64,000 bases of DNA from NCBI GenBank assembly GCA_030062745.1, contig CP099847.1:26274923-26338922 (forward strand), in the 5' to 3' direction. Shown piece after piece: positions 49,456-56,931 of this stretch (position 1 is its first letter; every line of letters starts with the position of its first letter). Made by a program: the position numbers and the translations under genes. Origin of the DNA: Capitulum mitella (taxonomy: Eukaryota; Arthropoda; Thecostraca; Pollicipedomorpha; Pollicipedidae). Below the pieces are notes generated by a model. The model did not search any database. It was not told where the DNA came from and saw only the letters and a program-made list of their open reading frames with translations.

Positions 49456-51796
49456 TCGGCGAGATGCAGGCGGCTCCAGTGGTGGCCGGTGCGATGCCTC
49501 TGGGCGAGTGTCCGATGGTGGCCGGCGCGATGCCTCTGGGTGAGTGTCCGATGGTGGCCGGTGGCGATGCCTGTGGGTGAGTGTCCGATGGTGGCCGGTG
49601 GCGATGCCTCTGGGTGAGTGTCCGATGGTGGCCGGTGGCGATGCCTGTGGGTGAGTGTCCGATGGTGGCCGGTGGCGATGCCTCTGGGTGAGTGTCCGAT
49701 GGTGGCCGGTGCGATGCCTCTGGGCGAGTGTCCGATGGTGGCCGGCGCGATGCCTCTGGGTGAGTGTCCGATGGTGGCCGGTGGCGATGCCTCTGGGTGA
49801 GTGTCCGATGGTGGCCGGTGGCGATGCCTCTGGGTGAGTGTCCGATGGTGGCCGGTGGCGATGCCTCTGGGTGAGTGTCCGATGGTGGCCGGTGGCGATG
49901 CCTCTGGGTGAGTGTCCGATGGTGGCCGGTGGCGATGCCTGTGGGTGAGTGTCCGATGGTGGCCGGTGGCGATGCCTCTGGGTGATTGTCCGATGGTGGC
50001 CGGTGGCGATGCCTCTGGGTGATTGTCCGATGGTGGCCGGTGGCGATGCCTGTGGGTGAGTGTCCGATGGTGGCCGGTGGCGATGCCTCTGGGCGAGTGT
50101 CCGATGGTGGCCGGTGGCGATGCCTCTGGGTGATTGTCCGGCCGCCAGCTTCCCGGTCGTCGGTCTGGGGCTGGTCGCTGTCTGAGAGGCCCCGTGAGCG
50201 GACGTGGAATGGTCATGTCTTCGTCGCATTGTGTCTGGTCCGGCTCGATGTGACCGCTCGTACATATGGAGATCTTGCTGGAGCGAGGACTGGAGGTGAG
50301 GACCGTGGAAGCCATCCTTCCGGTTCGTATGCTTCGTCCCGCCTGGCGTCCCGAAACATGGTATTACTTCCCGGTGCAGGGCGCACAGGATCGTTTTTTC
50401 AGCTGGAGTGGATAGTGCTTCCTTTGTCCAAGAAGAATATAGTCGTCGATTTCTTTGAACCTTGATACATGTCGACAAAGGGTAAATTTTGACGAACTGT
50501 TTGTACCATTTGTCTTCACGCGTACGCTTGTAGCACAGATGCCCTTTCATCATCTTGACAACCTTGGGACCGAACCAAGCGTGCTGTAATGCCCATTGCA
50601 CCAGTGGGTATCGTTATTCGGGACACTGTCCCGTCTAGACGGGGCTGAGGCCGGCCTGGCTCCCCGCTCCGTCCGGCGGGTTCCGGCGCCACTGACGCCG
50701 GCCGCTGGTTGCAGTGCTGTCGCGCCAGGGCCGCCAGTGGCAGTGCGAGGCGGACGGCCTCGCCGCCGGCCCGCCGGCCGCCTCCTGCCGGCTCTACCAG
50801 TCTAGCATGGAGTGCTTCGCCGTGATCCGCGTGCCGCCCAAGGGGGGCGAGAAGGCCGACGCCCAGCTGGTGCACTCGATCGCCGTGAGTTCGTTTCTGC
50901 GGACTTTCCGTTTTTCTCTCGCTTTCTGTTCTTTCCACGTTCGTCCTTCGTCTTCATTTTGTCCTCGGTCTTGCACTGTGTTGCATTGTTCTGTGTTTTA
51001 AAGTTTGGACTATCCGCAGTGTAGCGGCTGTTGGGCCCTGCTTCGCGAAAGGAATGGCGCAGGACAGTCGCCTCAATACAGAAACATTCAGGGGAATGCT
51101 TGGTCACGCAGGTTGTGCGCAAAAAATAACACGGCACCAGACCACGCGCATTGCAGACAACGCCGCGTCCGTCTTGCTGAACTCCGCCGAGTCCGGTCGA
51201 TGGCTGGCCGTCACGCCTCTCTGTCCGCTCCACAGCACGGCTACGTCTTCTGCGGCCACGGCGTGCTGGTGGCCAACGGATCGAACCACGCGCTGCAGCC
51301 CGAGACGGCCTTCACCATACCGCCCGGTGAGCGCTGCGACTGGCGCCGCCGCCATCGCCGCCCTGCTGTCGTGCCTCGGCCGCCGCCAGCGTCACTGGTG
51401 CAGAGTTTGGTGTTGTCGCTGCCGCCGCCGGCGAAGCAGGCGCGTCACGTTCCCGTCATGTGAGAGAGGAAAGAAAAGTACAGACCCCGTCGTGAAATTC
51501 GCGCCGCGTGAAATGCGGAATGTGGGAATGATGTGGGTAGTGGAGTGGAGAGACGGCCATCGTTGCAGTGCTGTCTCTGAAATTTGACAACATCGTGGTT
51601 GAAGTTCCCTCATTGTTTCGCCACCTGCGTGTCCGGTGTCCTCCGAGTCTGAGGTGACCTCACGATTGTCTCTGCGGCGGCAGGAACGCGGTACCGCATC
51701 GTCAACCTGGGCTCGGAGGAGATGCACATCAGCATCTACCAGCGGCGCCTCCTGCCGACCGAGTTCACCTGGCAGCCGATCGGCATGGCCCCCTGA
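43082..51796 (+). CDS. CENPC: CENP-C-like inner kinetochore protein (multi-exon)
   Basis: CENP-C binds centromeric nucleosomes and scaffolds the inner kinetochore; its C-terminal cupin dimerises it. The last three exons encode such a cupin: CRLYQSSMECFAVIRVPP, then HGYVFCGHGVLVANGSNH and ETAFTIPPG, then GTRYRIVNLGSEEMHISIY, matching the CENP-C C-terminus in strand order and the 'G..F.vP....Y.i.N...e' pattern. Upstream exons are basic, Ser/Asp-motif-rich and disordered, as expected. My model joins ten exons (43082-43223, 43487-43582, 44053-44178, 45242-45822, 45917-46418, 47732-48076, 48465-49454, 50715-50884, 51236-51326, 51684-51796), 3156 bases or 1051 codons plus stop, near the size of human CENP-C. 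The introns before exons 2, 3, 4, 6, 7, 8 and 10 are phase 1; those before exons 5 and 9 are phase 0. The classical CENP-C motif (R-R-S-x-R....P....[YF]W) was not found. The exon 4/5 junction and exon 6 are uncertain. Confidence 0.72.
43487..43582 (+). CDS. CENPC: CENP-C exon B (probable)
   Basis: A strong acceptor (GCGTCTTTTTCAG) opens a frame that continues exon A in phase 1: EIVSDRDGSFVTRGGRRRKP through DVLTDD. The proposed donor GACG|GTCGGT is weak but restores phase 1. The frame stays open 30 codons further, so the 3' limit could lie later. Confidence 0.5.
44053..44178 (+). CDS. CENPC: CENP-C exon C, minimal form
   Basis: The acceptor GCGTCACGTTGCAG is followed by DIFAPPGKRKQPPSGG and a basic stretch ending in LLT. 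The first possible donor, ACCG|GTGGGT at 44179, leaves phase 1, which exactly fits exon D. The same donor is repeated every 24 bases up to 44875, so the exon could be longer by any multiple of 8 residues. Confidence 0.6.
44179..44890 (+). repeat. 24-bp minisatellite of in-frame splice donors
   Basis: The unit is GGTGGGTCTGACGTCCTGCT plus GACT. From the first donor (exon end 44178) to the last (44874) there are 696 bases, exactly 29 units with no indels. If translated in the CENP-C frame it gives TGGSDVLL repeats. The frame stays open to a stop at 44955. Nearly every unit keeps GT at the donor position (GGT or AGT codons); one unit near 44420 has GGC instead. The reverse strand is also open, purely because 24 is a multiple of 3. 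Confidence 0.9.
45242..45918 (+). CDS. CENPC: CENP-C exon D
   Basis: The acceptor TCGCATTTTTCAG gives phase-1 entry: D, then DCRPPSKKARKAPGSKN, an echo of DIFAPPGKRK in exon C. The exon holds two copies of a Ser/Leu motif, SVDSLMSEVIVKAS and SLDSLASEAIVRPS, in an Ala/Lys/Pro-rich disordered context. The frame ends at a TAA at 45919. The donor is not certain: GAC|GTCTGG (exon end 45822, phase 0) is the one I used. High GC; both strands are open by composition. Confidence 0.6.
45917..46418 (+). CDS. CENPC: CENP-C exon E
   Basis: The frame differs by one from exon D. It reads DNESPGCWTYSDIVVSDVGP, then a basic Ala/Pro-rich region with SDRSFLESLASG and RVVDSDEDTPELLQ, and ends at a perfect donor GTCG|GTGAGTGG in phase 1. 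The acceptor may be CATCAAG (start 45917) or CCGATGTAG (start 45972, phase 1); a frameshift in one long exon is the alternative. Confidence 0.55.
47732..48076 (+). CDS. CENPC: CENP-C exon, tentative
   Basis: A GC-rich block between AT-rich introns. With acceptor GGCCGGCCAG and donor GACG|GTACTA it is phase 1 in and out, fitting its neighbours. The second half reads as acidic coding sequence (DLSLSCGSESPDESSASDW). The first half is equally open in another frame, so limits and frame are uncertain. Confidence 0.35.
48465..49454 (+). CDS. CENPC: CENP-C large exon with LDSSVV motifs
   Basis: The acceptor TTTTTATCTTTCAG is strong and entry is phase 1. The product starts ATIVLSPPSPPSPP with a long Pro-rich region, then four spaced copies of a motif (GLDSSVVARG, DLNASVLTRS, LDLDTSVVRSS, ELDSSVVARS) each followed by basic residues, a Pro-Glu run, and a poly-Ala tract encoded by a CAG/GCA repeat (49403-49453). 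The donor GCAG|GTCGGCG leaves phase 1, matching the next cupin exon. This donor is followed immediately by the 37-bp array. Confidence 0.65.
49480..50140 (+). repeat. 37-bp minisatellite of GTGAGT splice donors
   Basis: About 17-18 units of TGTCCGATGGTGGCCGGTGG plus CGATGCCTCTGGGTGAG, mostly 37 bases, a few 36. Each contains CTCTGG|GTGAGTG, a near-perfect 5' splice site; some units have GCGAGT or GTGATT instead. The array begins 25 bases after the likely exon donor at 49454. Unit length is not a multiple of 3. Long open frames on the reverse strand across it are compositional. Confidence 0.9.
50715..50884 (+). CDS. CENPC: CENP-C cupin exon 1
   Basis: The acceptor GCTGGTTGCAG is followed in phase 1 by VLSRQGRQWQCEADG and the first cupin strands, CRLYQSSMECFAVIRVPP and the loop KGGEKADAQLVHSIA. 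The donor is a consensus GCC|GTGAGTTC in phase 0. It corresponds to the region of human CENP-C just after the CENP-C motif, where the beta-barrel begins. Confidence 0.78.
51236..51326 (+). CDS. CENPC: CENP-C cupin exon 2
   Basis: Between TCCGCTCCACAG and CCCG|GTGAGC: HGYVFCGHGVLVANG and NHALQPETAFTIPPG. This is the central cupin segment, with the 'G..F.iP' turn typical of the fold. Entry phase 0, exit phase 1. Confidence 0.8.
51684..51796 (+). CDS. CENPC: CENP-C terminal exon
   Basis: After CTCTGCGGCGGCAG: GTRYRIVNLGSEEMHISIYQ, then RRLLPTEFTWQPIGMAP and TGA at 51794-51796. 'Y.IvN.g.eE' is the closing strand pair of the CENP-C cupin. An AATAAA at 52484-52489 could be the poly(A) signal, giving a 3' UTR near 700 bases. 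Confidence 0.8.
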
Positions 51797-53600
51797 GCCG
51801 GCCGGGGGTCGCCGGCCGCCGGCTGTCGGCCTTCCCCGGTGGGCGGTCTGCCGGCGCCGCTGTCCGGCCGAGTCCGGCTGTGACGTACCTGGCCTTCCGC
51901 AGGCTGCCCCCGGGCGCCGGGGCGGGGCGCCGGGTTAGCCTGGCATTGAGCAGGTGCACTTCCTCTTTTCTGTTGTTAGAAACGCTCGCTTTAGAACTGA
52001 TAACTCACCCTTTTACCGCAAACAACAGAAGACCAGTTGTTACGGTTACATGGGTCCACGCGATTAGTTAAGCCTGCGACAGTCCGTAGAGCACAGTTTT
52101 TATTGCTGCCAACATGACGCAGATTAATTGTTACCTGTGCAGATGTCGGTGCGATCAGTTGTAGAGAGGCTTGTGTACCGGACCTGAGATGATTGACCGT
52201 GAGGTTCTCCGTCGCGGACAGCCTCAGCGTACTGCGCGCCGGCGCCGAGTGTTTGCGATTCGGTGCCGTCCGCCTTTACTGGGACGCCCGTAGTGGTAAC
52301 CGGCCGTGTTTGGACGCTGCCAAGCGAAACTCAGGCGGCGCAGTGCTGTCAGAAGCACGAGATCGCTATTACCTTGCGTACAAAACAAGTTAATGTACTT
52401 CTGGTTGGTCTACATTGTGTTTAATAAGCTGCGTGTTCTGTGTATAAACGATACCGCTTTACTATCCTTGTTCCGAGAAAGGCAATAAATGGCTCCGGAC
52501 CCTTCTCTTTTGTTGCGAAGTGGTCGAAGATCGATGCGGAACAAGGCCAGCGACACTGGCGGATCGGGGGGGGCGTCTCGGCCATGCTCCCAACCGCGAT
52601 TAAGGGGCAGTTGAGCATTGCCCCTCCTAAATCACGTGGCTGATATACACAGTCAGAGTTTGAAGTTGCTGGGCACTCCGAACCCATGGTCAACGTCTTC
52701 CACCCCCCCCCCCCGGTCGCTGACTCGCCCGACTCGCCTGACCCATACCCAGCAAATTTAGGTTTGCCCCCTCCTTCTAACCGAGCCGTTAGATCCGCCC
52801 CTGGGCAACGATTACTTGCCTGCCTCGATGCGGAGCTGTCCATCGAAGCACCATTTTGTCGTTGAGCCGACATGTGACAGATCTGACTTTCGAGACATCT
52901 CGGAGCAGCAGCCGCTAGGGGCGGAACATGTTCCGGCAAGGAGGGACACCGGCTACTTTTCGAGCCATTTCTTTCCATGCAACGCCATAGGGTTAATGTT
53001 AAATTTCGCCAGTTAAGGGGGCGCCGTGCCCCCTTGCACCCCTCCGTTCCGCCGCCTATGGCAACAGCACTCGGTTCCATTGTAACGGCAACAGCGGGAC
53101 CCCAAGAATACCATGCCTGGGGGATTATCTGTGAAACGCTGCCCTCATATTTCGCATCTCCTGACAAGCTGCCGTATGATGGAGACTAGAACCCATTAAC
53201 CCGCGTCACGACATGGAGAGAGGTGGTTTAACAATGATTGTCCCTTCAATGAAAACTTACAAATATGCTGGTAGCTTCTGCCCACTGAAAGGAAAGAGAA
53301 GAATTAAGTCACCAACGGTCGATTATTGGACCTAGTTATTCTCTGAATGATTGATGTAATAAATTGTTCAAAACGTGACGAGGCAGCGAAGGATTTTAAA
53401 CAGAAAGGATATTTGCTTCCAAGTTTAGTAATGTGGCAGCAACGGGGAAAAACAATGTTGGAATGCCCTCCTCTGCTGTGTTTTTGTTCATGACGTGAAC
53501 GTGTCGGCGGCGGAAGGTCGCGCGCTGAGGACATTCCGAATCATTTACATTTTATCCGTCAGAACGGTGAGTGGACGTTGTCTTAGCATGAAAGAATGGT
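51797..53600. other. 3' flank of CENP-C; no further gene supported
   Basis: A GC-rich 3' UTR is likely for the first part. Between about 52490 and 53060 the sequence has repeat character (C run at 52705-52714, AGATCCGCCCCTG near 52792-52804), and may include a decayed element, but no paired ends were established. The minus-strand frame at 52421-53167 is not recognisable. Confidence 0.45.
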
Positions 53601-54179
53601 GCTGAGGATCAGTTGTGCATCATGTTATAAATTTACTGTAAGGGAGATTCATATGTTACGGACAGATGTGTGAATGTTGGCATTGGAACTGCTTTCTCAG
53701 TGTGGGGATATATTTGATATTTACTCAGGTATGCCATACATGTCTCTTTACTTGGGCCAAAAATAGGAAACAGATATCTCTCTGTTTCCGTAGTTTTCCA
53801 TGTTTGGGAGATGAACTTAGATTGCCTTGTCTTGTTGGTTTTACACTTCAGACCCCATTATGTGAATTTCCTTCATTCCTTGCTGATGCTGTACTAGGAA
53901 GGTATACACAAGTCACAGCAGCTACTGTTCAGATCTAAGAAAGCAACTGGGATAATGAAGTCATGGCTCTTCTTGGTAGGGTGTGTGTGAATCAATAGTG
54001 TCAAGTATAGGATAAAGGCACAATAATAGGTGTTTGGGCAAAACTTTTGGGAGTACATGAGGCAGATTTGCATGATTTCTTTGAACCTTTGTGTATGGAA
54101 TTCCATTGAGCTTGTTTCTCTAGGTATAATCATGCCTTATGATGCCATACCACCATAATATTATGACACCACAAATTTG

Positions 54180-54720
54180 AGTTGGTGAGGGAGGGGGCAG
54201 AATTTCAGGGGTCTTCATAGAAAAAAAGGTTTTTCTTGCAAGGGGGCCTTCTGATTCATACATGGTGCTTATGGATCCAGAAAATTTCTTCCTTATCTAA
54301 AGACATTGCCTCCTATTCCAGAACAGAAACCTCCTGATACATAGGGAGGGGGGGCTCCTAGTCCAGAACATGGGCTTCCTGATTCATAAATGGGGCCTTC
54401 CATTCCAGTAAACAGCCTCCTTCAAGGGCCTACTGATCCAGAATGGGAGCCTCCTGGTACATAGAGGGGCTTTCTGTCCCAGAATAGGGGCCTCCAGATG
54501 TATGGAGGGTGCCTCCCAATATAGAACAGGAGTTTCCTGATTCATAAAGCCAGCAATAGAGCCTCCTTAACTGAAAACAGGGCCTCCTGATCCAGAGCAG
54601 GGGCTACCTGATTCATATAAAAGACCTCCTTATCCAGAGCAGGGACCTCTTGATGCAGAAAAGGGCCTGCTGAACACAATTAAAGGCCACATAACTTATT
54701 TCCTGGGGCCTCCTTGAACT
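54180..54720. repeat. Degenerate CCTCCTGATCCAGAACAGGG array
   Basis: Modules of the type 'GGGCCTCCTGATTCAT' and 'CCTCCTGATCCAGAACAGGG' recur about every 25-45 bases with much variation. No strict period and no coding frame. Confidence 0.65.
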
Positions 54721-54936
54721 GAACTTTTATAACATGTGTAATTGCAAAACTTTCAGTTTGAGCAAAAGAGATCTCCCATTTTTGGGGGAGAGGGATAAAA
54801 CACATTGCCCATATGCTTGCTGGCAGGGAATAGTTGTCCTCCCACCCCTTTACTGCACTGCCTGTGCATATCACTTACTGCCATTATTTGCATGATGTTG
54901 CATTGTTTCCAATTCACAAGGGGATTTTAATCCAGA

Positions 54937-55973
54937 CTAGAGGTGTCAGTTTCCATTCTTTTGGCTGGTTTCTCAGTGTAATGTGGACCTTGGCCCCCAC
55001 AAAGATCAGTCTGCAAAGTATGACAGTTGCAACAAGATCTTGTTATGGCATGGGCCTAAAAATACAACATTTTATGTGGGTACAAATGGTTATGGTGCCT
55101 GCAGAGTGGGAGCTGGTGCAGACATCACAATCACTGCAGACCCAGGGCTGTGGTGCAGACTGTGCATTGCTGATTGTATGCACACAAAAGTCTCAACTGG
55201 CTGGGATGTAATTGGAAACTAATATGTAAGACTCTTGGACACCATAGTGGCCATGTATCCTAATGCAGTTAAGATGTGTGAGGTTTATCTGCTGTCTTCC
55301 AGGGCATGCACCTGGCTAGATAGGGGGTCATATGTATCATTATGGGTATGTTAGCTGTATCTCGCAATGTCAGGACTGGCACAGTTGTGATTTCTAAATT
55401 CTTATTATGCTGCTTGCTTTTGTGGTACTGTGTTGAGCCTATGCCCCATGATGGGCTTGCACCCAACAATTTGTACTGTAGCAGGTGCCATTCTACCTGT
55501 ATGAAAAAGGCAGTAGGGTTTTGTGGGGTATGTGATCTATGGTGGGAGATTTGTATTACCAGAAGCTGTGCATCATCACAATGACATTTACTTTGGAGGA
55601 TTTCAAAATAATTTGGTTCAGCATAAGTTGTGGTTGTGCCATGATGGGAGATGGTGCACACAAGTTTCCCTCATCTTGGGATTTTGTGTGGACCACTGTT
55701 TGCTACAGTCCTGCTGATGCTCATTGTTGGGAGCTCTGCCATACGTTTCATACTGGTCAGAAGATAACTTTACCCCCCTTCTATTGTTTTCAGTGAGTTT
55801 AAACAAGGAAACATAATTTGTTATTTGTTAAATGATAACCAGAAAATAAAACAGACATTGCCCTTGATCAAGATAATGGGGCTAAATCCCTTGAGAAACC
55901 CACATTTGAGGGAGGTTAGGTTGCCAGGCTCTTGGTTTGGGCCCCTAATTATTAACACAGAACAACACCTCTG
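54937..55973. mobile_element. Possible larger relative of the CAGGGGTGTC MITE
   Basis: The left end CTAGAGGTGTCAGTT and the right end AGAACAACACCTCTG are imperfect inverted repeats resembling the MITE ends. Near the right end, GAGAAACCCACATTTGAGGG matches the corresponding part of copy C. No matching 8-bp flanks were found, and the 1 kb interior has no recognisable gene. Confidence 0.4.
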
Positions 55974-56020
55974 GTCTTGACCAGACGTGCCAGGATCCTG
56001 ACAGGGTGCGGGTGATCCCT

Positions 56021-56744
56021 ATTTGGGTCGAATTCGAAGCTGACCAGGGTAAGTGTTGCATCACCTGGGCGCTGTTTTGCTCCAGGGGAACACAACCTTG
56101 CCGAGATGACGCCATAACCCGTCCATGTCAATGAGAGGTTGCATACAGTACAGGGTTAATCTTCATTCCATTAGGATCCTAGCACATGTCTGGTCTTGAG
56201 TATTTGCATTCATTCAGTGATGTGGTTCCATTAAACCCATACTATTGCCTTTTATGTTTGAAATACAAAAGGTGATTGGTCTCAGTCTTACATTTAATCT
56301 TATCTGATGTAAGATTATTATAACATTTCTAAGCAACAGGCTTATGTACGTGTGTTTACCCTGTCACCCATTTGGACCCAGATCTGGAACAGTTAGCATC
56401 AAACACCAGGCACAGCTTAGCACCAGGCATCAAACCATATTGAACCAGTGGATCTTTCACATGATGGCATGCTGTTTGATGATCTGAGCACATTGGACTG
56501 CAACATGCCATGGCATACATTGTGCTGGGAAACACCACCAGTTTTGGATGCTGTAACCATTCATTTTTAAACATAAATCAAAATGCAGAAATTACCTCTT
56601 TGTTTAATTTGTCACCAGCACACATCTCATTTGTTGTTTAGGTGAAGAAGAGCTGCTTACGTAGCATCAGCAGTTACCACTGCGGCCTCTGCCTTCCCAG
56701 GCCTGCCACGATGCGCAGCGACCGTCCGTAGTCAGTCGTCGGCC
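56021..56744. other. HERC2 5' region
   Basis: A likely 5'-UTR exon begins after CATTTGTTGTTTAG (56640) or CTGCCTTCCCAG (56700). A short upstream frame, ATG at 56711 with TAG six codons later, precedes the HERC2 start and could lower translation. No TATA box was identified. Confidence 0.4.
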
Positions 56745-56931
56745 ATGACGGGTGGAATGACGCTGCGGGGCCAGCGCCAGCTGGACGCCCGCTGGCACCA
56801 GCTCGACATCCAGGAGGTGCTCACCAGGGACGGCCTGTGCCGGCTCTGGAACCAGATGCTCACCGACGGCGAGCTGAGCGGCGCCTTCAGCGACGGCGTC
56901 GTCAACTCGGCCGGCGCCGTCGCCAGGAAAG
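56745..56931 (+). CDS. HERC2: HERC2 coding exon 1
   Basis: ATG in context GGCCATGACG. Key residues: [36 protein letters not shown]. Donor AAAG|GTGGGC, phase 1. A second in-frame ATG at codon 5 is the alternative start. Confidence 0.92.

Larger units (their letters stand above)
53601..56020. other. CpG-depleted block upstream of HERC2
   Basis: CpG almost disappears from about 53700 to 55980. Open frames are short. It includes the degenerate array at 54180-54720 and a possible MITE relative at 54937-55973. Confidence 0.6.

Noticed and set aside
48819..50601. Minus-strand frames of 417-498 codons over the CENP-C large exon and 37-bp array
   Set aside because: Compositional and repeat-driven; the plus strand has consistent splice sites and the cupin downstream.
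52421..53167. 248-codon minus-strand frame downstream of CENP-C
   Set aside because: Composition resembles repeat DNA with a C run and it has no recognisable domain; not supported as a gene.
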